Part shown: positions 16,239-25,418 of the stretch, in pieces
How positions within the stretch are numbered: the stretch's first letter is position 1
Layout: each line of letters starts with the position of its first letter
Assembly: GCA_910576385.1 (NCBI GenBank)
Contig: CAJTIR010000019.1
Location: forward strand, 1 to 64,000
Direction of reading: 5' to 3'
From: Lachnospiraceae bacterium
GTDB taxonomy: Bacteria; Bacillota; Clostridia; Lachnospirales; Lachnospiraceae
Length of the DNA stretch: 64,000 nt
Position numbers and translations under genes: made by a program
Notes under the pieces: model-generated
The model's input: the letters and a program-made list of their open reading frames with translations, nothing else
Databases searched by the model: none
What the model was told of the DNA's origin: nothing

Positions 16239-18479
16239 ATGCAGCAGAACGAACAGATTATCCGAACAGAATATTCAGAACTGATGCAGAAATCCTATAT
16301 TGATTATGCGATGAGTGTAATTATTGCCAGAGCCTTGCCAGATGTGCGGGACGGCTTAAAACCTGTACAGCGCAGAACACTCTATGACATGCATGAATTG
16401 GGGATCCGCTATGATAAACCTTATCGCAAATGTGCCCGTATTGTGGGTGATACGATGGGTAAATATCATCCACATGGCGACAGTTCTATCTATGAAGCAT
16501 TAGTTGTGATGGCGCAGGAATTTAAAAAGGGACTGCCCTTAGTTGATGGACACGGTAATTTTGGTTCCATTGAGGGAGACGGCGCGGCGGCAATGCGCTA
16601 TACAGAGGCACGACTTGAAAGGATTACGCAGGAAGCATATTTAGCCGATCTGGATAAAGACGTGGTGGATTTTGTGCCGAATTTCGACGAGACGGAAAAG
16701 GAGCCGTCGGTACTTCCAGTTAAGGTGCCAAATCTTTTGATCAATGGAGCAGAAGGGATTGCAGTTGGAATGGCCACCAGTATTCCACCGCACAATTTTT
16801 CTGAAGTTCTTGAGGGCGTTAAGGCCTATATGAAAAATCCCAATATTTCCACCAAGGAAATGATGAAATACATAAAAGGTCCAGATTTTCCGACCGGAGG
16901 CATTGTCGTTAATCAGGATGATCTTCTGAATATCTATGAAACAGGGGCGGGCAAGGTAAAGATTCGTGGAAAAGTGGAAGTGGAGCAAGCCAAAGGCGGC
17001 AGACAACGTCTGGTGATTACCGAGATTCCTTATACAATGGTGGGGGCTAATATCGGTAAATTTCTAATTGACGTCGGTAATTTGGTGGAGACGAAAAAGA
17101 CCAGCGATATTGTGGATATTTCCAATCAGTCCTCCAAAGAAGGAATTCGGATTGTGCTGGAATTGAAAAAGGGTGCAGATGTGGAAAATCTCTGTAATAT
17201 GCTCTATAAGAAGACACGTCTGGAAGATACCTTTGGCGTCAATATGCTTGCCGTGGCAGACGGCAGGCCGGAGACTATGGGGCTTGTGCCCATTATTGGC
17301 CACCATGTGCAGTTTCAGTATCAGCTTGCTACAAGAAAATATCAGACTTTACTTGCAAAGGAGCTGGATAAAAAAGAAGTTCAGGAGGGCTTGATTCAGG
17401 CATGTGATGTGATTGATCTGATTATTGAGATCCTTAGAGGCGCCAAGAATATTAGAGATGCCAAAGATTGTCTGATGAACGGAAATACAGAGAAGATTCG
17501 TTTTCGCTACAAAGGTTCTGAGGCAGATGCAAAAGAGCTTTGTTTTACAGAACGGCAAGCGACAGCAATCTTGGAGATGCGTCTCTATAAGCTGATTGGC
17601 CTGGAGATCGAGGCATTAAAAAAAGAGTATCAGGCGACACTTTCCAATATCGCAAAATATGAAGAAATTTTAGGCAGCCGTGCGGCAATGGCTAAGGTGA
17701 TTGTCAAAGAACTGACAAAATTTCAGAAGGATTATGGAAGAACTAGACGGACACAAATTGAAAATGCCAAAGAAGCGGTCTATGAGGAGAAAAAAATTGA
17801 GGAGATGCCAGTCGTTCTTCTGATGGATCGTTTTGGTTATGCTAAGACCATTGATGTTGCTGCCTACGAGCGCAATCGGGAAGCGGCAGATGGAGAAAAT
17901 AAATATGTGATTCATTGTATGAATACAGACAAGCTCTGTATTTTTACGGATAAGGGGCAGCTACATATTGTAAAGTTTCTTGATCTTCCTTATGGGAAGT
18001 TTCGGGATAAGGGAATACCCCTTGATAATGTGAGTAATTATGACAGCGACGAGGAAAGCATTGTTTATATCAATTGTCTGGGAAACCTTCTGGGCAGGCA
18101 TTTGTTGTTTGTCAACAGCCAGGGAATGTTGAAAGTTGTAGATGGGGAAGAATTTGACGTCTCCAAGCGTACGACAGCGGCAACCAAGTTGAATCAAGAT
18201 GAAAAGTTACTGACAGTACAAATGTTGTCTGAAACAGAGGGGGAAAGTATTGTGTTACAGACAGAGAAAGGGATGTATCTGCGGTTTCTCGCAGCAGATG
18301 TACCAAAAAAGAAAAAGGGGGCGATCGGTGTCCGAGGGATGAAAATTACACCTTTGGATCAGTTAAAAGCAGTATTTCTCTTGGGTCAGGAGGAAAAAAC
18401 AATTGTAGAGAAAGACAGACAGATTATGCTGCATCGGCTCAGGATTGCGAGCAGAGATCAAAAAGGTGTAAAGAAATAG
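16239..18479 (+). CDS. parC: Type IIA DNA topoisomerase subunit A (topoisomerase IV ParC-like)
   Basis: DNA breakage-rejoining subunit. Catalytic tyrosine Y121 lies in [10 protein letters not shown]. The quinolone-determining region reads [12 protein letters not shown], with S82 and E86 in the positions where resistance changes occur, so no resistance substitution is evident. The C-terminal beta-pinwheel is present but shows no GyrA box (QRRGGKG); the nearest sequence is [11 protein letters not shown]. That favours a topoisomerase IV or a gyrase-like paralogue over the main gyrase. 746 residues is in range. GAAAGG precedes ATG 16239. It ends 9 bases before the sensor kinase gene. Confidence 0.85.
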   Translation: MQQNEQIIRTEYSELMQKSYIDYAMSVIIARALPDVRDGLKPVQRRTLYDMHELGIRYDKPYRKCARIVGDTMGKYHPHGDSSIYEALVVMAQEFKKGLPLVDGHGNFGSIEGDGAAAMRYTEARLERITQEAYLADLDKDVVDFVPNFDETEKEPSVLPVKVPNLLINGAEGIAVGMATSIPPHNFSEVLEGVKAYMKNPNISTKEMMKYIKGPDFPTGGIVVNQDDLLNIYETGAGKVKIRGKVEVEQAKGGRQRLVITEIPYTMVGANIGKFLIDVGNLVETKKTSDIVDISNQSSKEGIRIVLELKKGADVENLCNMLYKKTRLEDTFGVNMLAVADGRPETMGLVPIIGHHVQFQYQLATRKYQTLLAKELDKKEVQEGLIQACDVIDLIIEILRGAKNIRDAKDCLMNGNTEKIRFRYKGSEADAKELCFTERQATAILEMRLYKLIGLEIEALKKEYQATLSNIAKYEEILGSRAAMAKVIVKELTKFQKDYGRTRRTQIENAKEAVYEEKKIEEMPVVLLMDRFGYAKTIDVAAYERNREAADGENKYVIHCMNTDKLCIFTDKGQLHIVKFLDLPYGKFRDKGIPLDNVSNYDSDEESIVYINCLGNLLGRHLLFVNSQGMLKVVDGEEFDVSKRTTAATKLNQDEKLLTVQMLSETEGESIVLQTEKGMYLRFLAADVPKKKKGAIGVRGMKITPLDQLKAVFLLGQEEKTIVEKDRQIMLHRLRIASRDQKGVKK

Positions 18480-18488
18480 GAGGAACAT

Positions 18489-21038
18489 ATGAAGGATAAG
18501 AAGATCATAAAATTTATAAGAAATAGTTTGATCGTGGTAATTGTTGTCTGTTTGCTGGTATTTTTTGGTTTAACTGCATTGATGTCATATGAGACACAGC
18601 AGACAGTGGCAGAGATCAGCAAAGTTTATATGAAGGAGATGAATGTGCAGCTTCAACAGAAATTTAGCTCTATTGTTCGTCTTCGTCTGCAGCAGGTATC
18701 AGGAATTATAGCTACAAATCCGCCGGAGCGAAACCAATATGGGCAGCAGTTGCTGGAAGATCTGACAGAGCGCTGCATAGTCAGAAATTTTTCCTATCTA
18801 GGATTTTTAAGCCAAGAAGGAGAATTGCTTGATATTTGTGGGGATGAGGTAGAGTTTGAGGATCCAGGTAATGTGCAAGTGTCTTTAGAGAAAAATGGTG
18901 AGTTTGTCTCTAAAGGCTTAACACAAGAGCAGGAAAGAGTGCTTTTGTTGGGAATAGAAGCACATTATCAACTAGGGGATGGTCAGAGAAGTATTGCTCT
19001 GGTGGCAGGTATTCCGATGGATTATCTAAATGAGGTATTATTTTTAGATACAGAGGATGAGCAGGTTTATTCTCATATTATAGACTTGCAGGGAAATTTT
19101 GTGATCCGAAATGGTGGAGTATACCAAGAAAATTACTTTGAGCGGATGAACGATGAGTATGGAGATATTAGTAAAAACCAGATAGAGACGCATATAGATG
19201 GGCTTGAGATGGCAATGAGTAAGGGAGAGGAATTTAGTGTGCAGGTTTGGACAGAGGAGGAGAAGCGCACAATCTATTGTTCCCCACTTTCAGAAAATTC
19301 TTTTTGGTATCTGGTGACAATTATGCCAGAGGGAATGATTGACGCCTCCGTCAAAAGGTTAGATTTTGTACGTATGGCTATTATGATTAGTTCCATGATG
19401 GTGATTTTGGTGACAATGGGATTCATCTTTTTTAAGTATTACATTTACTCTAAACAACAGATTAATGAGCTGAAAAAAGCACAGCGGGAGGCAGTTGCCG
19501 CCAATGCAGCCAAGAGTGAGTTTCTTGCAAGTATGAGCCATGACATTCGGACGCCTATGAATGCGATTGTGGGAATGACTGAGATTGCCCTCAAAAATAT
19601 TCAGAGCACAGAGCGTGTGGAAGATTGTCTGCATAAGGTCAAGCTATCCAGTAAACACCTATTGGGGTTAATCAACGATGTTCTAGATATGTCTAAAATT
19701 GAGAGCGGCAAGATGACATTGAATATAGAGATTATGTCGCTGCGGGAAGTGATGGATGATATTGTAAATATTATTCAGCCACAAATAAAAGCACGTAGAC
19801 AGCACTTTGATATTTTTATTGACAAAATTGTCTGGGAGGAGATTTACAGTGACAGTGTACGTTTGAATCAAGTACTGTTAAATCTTTTGTCAAATGCCGT
19901 AAAATTTACACCAGAGGAAGGAAGAATTGATATCCATGTGGCGCAGGAACCATCGCCGAAAGGAGAAGAATATATCCGAACCAGTTTTGTGGTTGCTGAT
20001 ACCGGAATTGGGATGACAGAAGAGTTTCAGCATAAAATTTGGGATACTTTTACCAGAGAACAGACAGAGCAGGTAAATCATATTGTTGGAACTGGACTTG
20101 GAATGGCAATTACCAGAAGTATTGTTGATCTGATGGGCGGAACCATTGACCTTAAAAGTGAGAAAGGGAAAGGGAGCAGCTTTACAATAACACTTGATTT
20201 AAAGAAAGCAGAGGAAGCCAGCGATGAGATGAGGCTTCCAGAATGGAAGATTCTGGTGGTAGATGACAACGAGCAGCTTTGCCTGACAGCGGCAGCTAAT
20301 CTGGAGGAACTTGGTGTACATGCGGAATGGACGCAGGATGCAAGACATGCGGTTGATTTGATTGAAGAATGTTATAACAAAAAAGAAGATTATGATTTTG
20401 TATTGATTGACTGGAAAATGCCAGATATGGATGGATTGGAGACAATCTTTGAAATTCGAAAGAGAGTGGGTAAGAAAATACCATTGTTTTTGATTTCTGC
20501 GTATGACTGGAGTGATCTTGAAAATGATATTGGATCATTGGATATTGAAGGATTTATTTCCAAACCGTTGTTTAAGTCAACCTTGTATACGCGTCTCAAA
20601 CAGTATGTAGAAGGGTTTGAAGGGCAGACTGACAGTTCAGACGGGCAGGAAATTGACTTTAATGGCAAGAAGATTCTTCTTGCGGAAGATATTGATCTCA
20701 ATTGGGAGATTGCAAATGAGATTTTGTCCGCTACAGGAATGGAGCTGGAACGTGCCTGCGATGGTAAGGAATGTTTGGAAATGTTTGAGGGGTCAGAGCT
20801 TGGATATTATGATGCCATCTTGATGGATATCCGTATGCCAGTAATGAATGGATATGAGGCGACAGAGGCGATTCGAAAGTTGGAACGTAAAGACAGCGGT
20901 CTTCCCATTATTGCTATGACAGCAGATGCATTTTCTGATGATGCGCAGAAATGTCTGCAGATTGGTATGAATGCGCATATTCCGAAACCGCTGGATATCA
21001 AACAGTGTATGACTGTGTTGCAGAAATTTTTAAAATAA
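18489..21038 (+). CDS. Hybrid sensor histidine kinase with two receiver domains
   Basis: 849 residues. Membrane helices at about 12-34 and 296-318 bracket a 260-residue extracellular sensor of Cache-like size. A HisKA domain follows with the phosphorylated H351 (SMSHDIRTPMN), then HATPase_c (NLLSNAVKF, DTGIGM, GTGLGMAI). Two receiver domains follow: REC1 (about 590-710) with D641 and REC2 (about 725-845) with D780 in DIRMPVMNGYEA. There is no HPt or DNA-binding output, so phosphoryl transfer to a separate partner is expected. AGGAGG at 18478-18483 serves ATG 18489. It lies between the topoisomerase genes and nadB, an unrelated context. The ligand is unknown. Confidence 0.93.
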   Translation: MKDKKIIKFIRNSLIVVIVVCLLVFFGLTALMSYETQQTVAEISKVYMKEMNVQLQQKFSSIVRLRLQQVSGIIATNPPERNQYGQQLLEDLTERCIVRNFSYLGFLSQEGELLDICGDEVEFEDPGNVQVSLEKNGEFVSKGLTQEQERVLLLGIEAHYQLGDGQRSIALVAGIPMDYLNEVLFLDTEDEQVYSHIIDLQGNFVIRNGGVYQENYFERMNDEYGDISKNQIETHIDGLEMAMSKGEEFSVQVWTEEEKRTIYCSPLSENSFWYLVTIMPEGMIDASVKRLDFVRMAIMISSMMVILVTMGFIFFKYYIYSKQQINELKKAQREAVAANAAKSEFLASMSHDIRTPMNAIVGMTEIALKNIQSTERVEDCLHKVKLSSKHLLGLINDVLDMSKIESGKMTLNIEIMSLREVMDDIVNIIQPQIKARRQHFDIFIDKIVWEEIYSDSVRLNQVLLNLLSNAVKFTPEEGRIDIHVAQEPSPKGEEYIRTSFVVADTGIGMTEEFQHKIWDTFTREQTEQVNHIVGTGLGMAITRSIVDLMGGTIDLKSEKGKGSSFTITLDLKKAEEASDEMRLPEWKILVVDDNEQLCLTAAANLEELGVHAEWTQDARHAVDLIEECYNKKEDYDFVLIDWKMPDMDGLETIFEIRKRVGKKIPLFLISAYDWSDLENDIGSLDIEGFISKPLFKSTLYTRLKQYVEGFEGQTDSSDGQEIDFNGKKILLAEDIDLNWEIANEILSATGMELERACDGKECLEMFEGSELGYYDAILMDIRMPVMNGYEATEAIRKLERKDSGLPIIAMTADAFSDDAQKCLQIGMNAHIPKPLDIKQCMTVLQKFLK

Positions 21039-21049
21039 CAGGAGGCAGC

Positions 21050-22369
21050 ATGGAGAGAGAGACAGAGGTTGTAATTGTTGGTACTGGAGCTGCGGGGTTG
21101 TTTTGTGCACTGCAGCTTCCGCAGGATAAGAAAATAACAATTATAACCAAGGATGAGGCAGAAGGGAGCGATTCTTTTCTGGCGCAAGGAGGGATCTGTA
21201 TGCTTCCCTCAGAAGAGGATTATGAAGCTTATTATGAAGATACCATGAGAGCCGGACATTATCAAAATAATCCTCAGTCTGTGGGAATGATGATTCGCAG
21301 TTCCAGACAAATCATTGAGATTTTGATCAGTTATGGCGTGGAGTTTGAGAAACTGAACGGCCAGTTAGCTTTTACCCGTGAGGGCGGACACTCCAGACCG
21401 CGAATTTTATTTCACGAAGATATTACAGGCAAAGAAATCACAGGAAAACTGCTGGAACAGGTCAAAAACAGAGATAATATTACGATCTATGAGTATACAG
21501 AGATGATTGATCTACTGTGTGAGAATCAAGTTTGTTGTGGTGTAGTGGTGACAGACAGGCAAGGGAATGTGGCGGCTTTAAGAGCGCAGCATATCATACT
21601 CGCCAGCGGAGGAATTGGCGGTTTGTACCGTCATTCCACTAATTTTTCTCATCTTACTGGGGACGCTCTTGCAGTTGCGCTGCGCCATAAGATTTTATTA
21701 AAAGATGTCAATTTTGTACAGATCCATCCCACGACGTTGTATTCTGAGAAACCTGGCAGAAGATTTCTGATTTCTGAATCGGTGCGGGGAGAAGGAGCTG
21801 TGCTTTATAATGCCAAGATGGAACGGTTTGTAGATGAATTGCAGCCTCGCGATATTGTGACAGAGGCCATTAAAAAGCAGATGAAAGCCGATGGAATGCC
21901 ATATGTGTGGCTGTCTATGGAACGAATTGATAAGAAAGATATTTTAGGCCACTTTCCCAATATTTACAAACGATGCCTTAAGGAAGGTTACGATGTAACC
22001 AAAGAATGCATTCCAGTGGTGCCAGGACAGCATTATTTTATGGGAGGGATTCAATCGGATTTAGAGGGAAGGACTTCTATGGAGCGGCTCTATGCCATCG
22101 GTGAGACAAGCTGTAATGGTGTTCACGGTGCAAATCGCCTCGCCAGTAATTCTCTATTGGAAAGTTTAGTATTTGCCAGGAGAGCAGCGCTGGACATTGC
22201 GAAAGAGGAAGCTAAGGAACTGCCAAAGGAGAATACAGTATTTTCTCCAGAAAATTATACAGATATAGAAAAGCTGCATCAGGAAAATAGGAAACTGGTA
22301 CGGCAGGAAATAGAAAGGATGAAGCAGATATATGAACAACAACATAACCATGACATTAAATGTGGATGA
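21050..22369 (+). CDS. nadB: L-aspartate oxidase
   Basis: FAD enzyme that oxidises L-aspartate to iminoaspartate, the first step of de novo NAD synthesis. The N-terminal FAD motif VIVGTGAAGLF, SFLAQGG and the substrate-site segments GGHSRPRILF and GVHGANRLASNSL are present. The 439-residue length lacks most of the C-terminal helical domain of the 540-residue E. coli enzyme, as in other clostridial forms. The frame extends into the kinase gene, but GGAGG at 21041-21045 sets ATG 21050. Its 3' end overlaps nadC by 38 bases. Neither neighbour is nadA. Confidence 0.93.
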   Translation: MERETEVVIVGTGAAGLFCALQLPQDKKITIITKDEAEGSDSFLAQGGICMLPSEEDYEAYYEDTMRAGHYQNNPQSVGMMIRSSRQIIEILISYGVEFEKLNGQLAFTREGGHSRPRILFHEDITGKEITGKLLEQVKNRDNITIYEYTEMIDLLCENQVCCGVVVTDRQGNVAALRAQHIILASGGIGGLYRHSTNFSHLTGDALAVALRHKILLKDVNFVQIHPTTLYSEKPGRRFLISESVRGEGAVLYNAKMERFVDELQPRDIVTEAIKKQMKADGMPYVWLSMERIDKKDILGHFPNIYKRCLKEGYDVTKECIPVVPGQHYFMGGIQSDLEGRTSMERLYAIGETSCNGVHGANRLASNSLLESLVFARRAALDIAKEEAKELPKENTVFSPENYTDIEKLHQENRKLVRQEIERMKQIYEQQHNHDIKCG

Positions 22370-23186
22370 ATTGATTCTCTCAGCATTGCAGGAAGATATC
22401 TCCAGTGAGGATGTGACAACCAATGCAGTGATGCCAAAGGCTCAGAAGGGGGAGGCGCAGTTAATTTGTAAACAAGATGGCGTTCTTGCCGGACTTTTTG
22501 TATTTCGGAGAGTATTTGAATTGTTAGATCAGGATATAGAAGTGAGATTTCAGTTTGCAGATGGAGATCAGGTAAAAAAGGGAGATTTGATCGGTATCAT
22601 TACTGGCGATATTCGGGCGATTTTATCTGGGGAGCGGACTGCCCTCAATTATCTGCAGAGAATGAGCGGCATTGCCACTTATACCAATTCCATTGCAGCG
22701 CTGCTTGCAGGCAGCAAGGTAAAACTGCTTGACACCAGGAAGACAACGCCGAACAACCGTATTTTTGAAAAATATGCAGTCAAGACAGGAGGCGGCTTCA
22801 ATCACCGTTACAATCTTTCGGACGGTGTATTATTGAAAGATAATCATATCGGAGCAGCAGGAGGAGTGAAAGAAGCCGTACAGATGGCAAAAGAGTATGC
22901 TCCCTTTGTGCGCAAGATTGAGATTGAGTGTGAGACAGTGGAGATGGTACGGGATGCAGTGGAAGCTGGGGCGGATATCATTATGCTGGATAATATGGGC
23001 GTGGAGGAAATGAAAGAGGCAATTGCCCTAATTGACGGCAGAGCAGAGATTGAATGTTCTGGGAATGTTACCAAAGAGAATATTGAACACTATATTTCTC
23101 TGGGAGTAGATTATATTTCCAGTGGAGCCTTAACCCATTCTGCACCGATCATGGATATTTCGCTGAAAAATCTTCATACATTATGA
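22332..23186 (+). CDS. nadC: Nicotinate-nucleotide pyrophosphorylase (quinolinate phosphoribosyltransferase)
   Basis: Converts quinolinate and PRPP to nicotinate mononucleotide. Motifs include EDISSEDVTTNAV near the N-terminus, RTALNYLQRMSGIAT, LDTRKTTPNNR and KDNHIGAAGG with PRPP- and quinolinate-binding residues, and the C-terminal VDYISSGALTHS. 284 residues is standard. ATG 22332 lies inside the 3' end of nadB, 12 bases after AAAGGA, which suggests translational coupling. Confidence 0.96.
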   Translation: MNNNITMTLNVDELILSALQEDISSEDVTTNAVMPKAQKGEAQLICKQDGVLAGLFVFRRVFELLDQDIEVRFQFADGDQVKKGDLIGIITGDIRAILSGERTALNYLQRMSGIATYTNSIAALLAGSKVKLLDTRKTTPNNRIFEKYAVKTGGGFNHRYNLSDGVLLKDNHIGAAGGVKEAVQMAKEYAPFVRKIEIECETVEMVRDAVEAGADIIMLDNMGVEEMKEAIALIDGRAEIECSGNVTKENIEHYISLGVDYISSGALTHSAPIMDISLKNLHTL

Positions 23187-23201
23187 GGAAAGGAGCATAG
23201 T

Positions 23202-23687
23202 ATGGATTACGAAGAGAATAAGTATGCAAAAGCAGCAGAAGAGAATTTTTTAAAAGGTTATAATTGTACACAGGCGGTCTTTCTTGCTTTTCAAGACTTG
23301 TTTGAGATGGATGAAAAGACGGCGGCAAAGCTTAGTTCCTCCTTTGGCGGAGGTATGGGCAGGCTGCGGGAGGTTTGCGGCGCAGTCAGCGGTATGTTTC
23401 TAGTTGCTGGTATGCTTTATGGCTATGATACGCCTGGAGCACATCAGGAAAAGTCAGATCATTACAAACGCATTCAGGAGCTGGCCAAAGCTTATGAGTT
23501 GGAAAATGGCTCCATTGTCTGTCGGGAACTGTTGGGACTGAGTGAGAAGCGTCAGCAGCCTGTGCCAGAGAAACGCACAGAAGAGTATTATAAGAAACGT
23601 CCCTGCCCTAAGCTGGTTGGTATGGCGGCAGCAATTATGGGGCAGTATATTGAGGAACATCCCGTATCATCTCTGCAAGGAGAGTAA
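23202..23687 (+). CDS. C_GCAxxG_C_C family redox-type protein
   Basis: 161-residue member of the C_GCAxxG_C_C family, named for its cysteine pattern. The cysteines lie in GYNCTQAV, REVCGAVSGM (the GCAxxG-type segment), SIVCRELL and RPCPKLV. Such proteins are thought to bind metal or act in electron transfer, but no reaction is established. GGAAAGGAG precedes ATG 23202, 15 bases after nadC, so it is probably the last gene of the nad transcript, which ends at the strong terminator at 23711. No membrane segments are present. Confidence 0.85.
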   Translation: MDYEENKYAKAAEENFLKGYNCTQAVFLAFQDLFEMDEKTAAKLSSSFGGGMGRLREVCGAVSGMFLVAGMLYGYDTPGAHQEKSDHYKRIQELAKAYELENGSIVCRELLGLSEKRQQPVPEKRTEEYYKKRPCPKLVGMAAAIMGQYIEEHPVSSLQGE

Positions 23688-23710
23688 GGGATAAGCTCCA
23701 AGCTTATGAT

Positions 23711-23750
23711 AAAAAAGGAAACCAACATGACGGTATTGGTTTCCTTTTTT
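23711..23750. terminator. Strong bidirectional terminator
   Basis: AAAAAAGGAAACCAA (23711-23725) pairs perfectly with TTGGTTTCCTTTTTT (23736-23750), loop 10 bases. A T-run on each strand lets it stop both the nad transcript and rightmost-to-left transcription from rpsT. Confidence 0.92.
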
Positions 23751-23760
23751 GTAACTATTC

Positions 23761-23836
23761 AGAACCTATGAAAATAATATTTAGACCTTCCAAATTTATT
23801 TGATAAAGGAAGAATATATATTTTCATGAGGGTTCT
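23761..23836. repeat. Nested palindrome between the terminator and rpsT
   Basis: AGAACC (23761) pairs with GGTTCT (ending 23836), ATGAAAATA (23768-23776) with TATTTTCAT (23819-23827), and CTTCC (23787-23791) with GGAAG (23808-23812). This is a long imperfect hairpin in the 3' untranslated region of rpsT. It contains no ORF. It may be an RNA stabiliser or a decayed small element; no flanking duplication is visible. Confidence 0.5.
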
Positions 23837-23861
23837 AATGGTAATCTTTTATAATCATAAA

Positions 23862-24125
23862 CTAAGCCAGTTTATTGACAGCCTGGGTTAAACGTGAGAT
23901 TTTTCTGCCGGCAGTGTTCTTGTGGTAAACTCCTTTAGAAGTAGCCTTGCCGATCGTTGAAATCGCAGCGTTCAATGCCTTCTGTGCAGCCTCTTTGTCT
24001 TTTGCTGCAATGGCAGCATCGACTTTCTTAATCGAAGTCTTGACAGCAGAGCGGATAGATTTATTGCGTGCTGTTCTGGTCTGAGTTACTAAAATTCTCT
24101 TCTTTGCTGATTTAATGTTAGCCAA
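23862..24125 (-). CDS. rpsT: 30S ribosomal protein S20
   Basis: Small basic 16S-rRNA-binding protein, 87 residues. It has the S20 pattern ANIKSAKKRILV at the start, RTARNKSIRSAVKT, and GVYHKNTAGRKISRL near the end. The frame opens at 24140, but the perfect GGAGGTG sits inside that extension, eight bases before TTG 24125, so the true start is the rare TTG, as is often the case for rpsT. It stands alone with a promoter about 180 bases upstream and shared terminator downstream. Confidence 0.95.
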   Translation of the reverse strand: MANIKSAKKRILVTQTRTARNKSIRSAVKTSIKKVDAAIAAKDKEAAQKALNAAISTIGKATSKGVYHKNTAGRKISRLTQAVNKLA

Positions 24126-24306
24126 TCCGTACACCTCCAATATACAAGTTTGTTACTCACCGTTTAAAGAAAGAACGGGAGATATTTTTCATCTGATATC
24201 ATTCGCGGCAATCCAATTGACTGTTATGCGGAAATAGGACTGCACTATGTTCGCGGTTGTTCCATTAAAGCCGGACACGGACGATCTAATGTAAACATAC
24301 TCATAT

Positions 24307-24335
24307 AGTTTAGTCCCAAAATTTCTATCTGTCAA
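24307..24335 (-). promoter_or_regulatory. rpsT promoter and start of a long leader
   Basis: On the minus strand TTGACA (24335-24330), 17-base spacer, TAAACT (24312-24307). Transcription would begin near 24300, leaving a leader of about 170 bases before the TTG start. That leader holds a small hairpin CCGTT-N9-AACGG near its end. Autogenous control by S20 is known in other bacteria and possible here, but not shown. Confidence 0.6.
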
Positions 24336-24400
24336 TACATATTTTGTTTTTTTCTGCAAAAAATAGGAGAACAAGATAAGAAGGTTTTGGAGGGATGATA

Positions 24401-25351
24401 ATGAGTCAGTTTCAGGTTCGTACCGACCTGGCGTTAGAAACCAGAGAGAAATTTAAAGAAGATAATGTGGAGATCAAAGGCGTACGGGTAGAAGAAGAGT
24501 ATCACAGAGAAAAAGAGATAAAAATTACCACAATGGTAATTGAGACAGAAAATGGCGCCAAGGCGATGGGCAAACCAAAAGGAACTTATATTACGCTGGA
24601 GGCGGCAAATATGGACAGTCAGGATGAAGATTATCATCGGGAAATTTCTTTAGAGCTGGCAAGGATTATTAAGAGACTTCTGCCAGAAGGGAAAAATACA
24701 TTTTCTGTACTGGTGGCGGGACTTGGCAATCGTGAAGTTACCCCTGATGCGCTTGGGCCAAGGGTAGTGGATAATATGATGATTACCCGTCATGTGTTAA
24801 AGGAATTTGGCAAATATGCATTTGGAGAACAAGAGGTCAATGCGGTCAGTGGGATTGTGCCTGGAGTGATGGCACAGACAGGTATGGAGAGCCAGGAGAT
24901 TATTCGAGGGGTAATTAAACAGACGAAGCCAGATGTGATGATTGCCATTGATGCACTGGCGGCACGCAGTACCAGAAGGTTAAGCCGGACCATACAGATT
25001 ACAGATACTGGGATTAATCCTGGTTCTGGAGTGGGAAATCATCGACATGGATTATCCAAAGAAACCGTTGGTATTCCAGTGATTGCCATAGGCGTGCCTA
25101 CCGTAGTGGACGCGGCAACTATTGTCAGTGATACCATGCAGACCCTGATTCAGGCAATGGAAGAGCACAGTCATTTGAGTACTTTGAGTACTGGATTAAA
25201 TGCCCTGAATGATATGGAAAAATATGAACTAATCCGTGAACTTTTATCCCCACAGTTAAACACGATGTTTGTCACACCGAAAGATATCGATGAATCTGTA
25301 AAACGTTTGAGCTATACCTTGTCAGAAGGATTGAACATTGCATTTGCATAA
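24401..25351 (+). CDS. gpr: Germination protease GPR
   Basis: Spore protease (family A25) that degrades small acid-soluble proteins during germination; made as a zymogen in the forespore. It aligns over its whole 316 residues: N-terminal FQVRTDLALETRE with the propeptide region, core VLVAGLGNREVTPDALGPRVV, MIAIDALAARST and TGINPGSGVGNHR. ATG 24401 is preferred, as GGAGGG (24389-24394) is too close to ATG 24395. spoIIP follows, the usual clostridial arrangement. It is direct evidence that the organism sporulates. Confidence 0.96.
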   Translation: MSQFQVRTDLALETREKFKEDNVEIKGVRVEEEYHREKEIKITTMVIETENGAKAMGKPKGTYITLEAANMDSQDEDYHREISLELARIIKRLLPEGKNTFSVLVAGLGNREVTPDALGPRVVDNMMITRHVLKEFGKYAFGEQEVNAVSGIVPGVMAQTGMESQEIIRGVIKQTKPDVMIAIDALAARSTRRLSRTIQITDTGINPGSGVGNHRHGLSKETVGIPVIAIGVPTVVDAATIVSDTMQTLIQAMEEHSHLSTLSTGLNALNDMEKYELIRELLSPQLNTMFVTPKDIDESVKRLSYTLSEGLNIAFA

Positions 25352-25418
25352 AATTTTTCGTACAGGCATATATTTAATTGTTTATAAGATTTTATGGGAA
25401 AGCAGTTGATTATACAAA

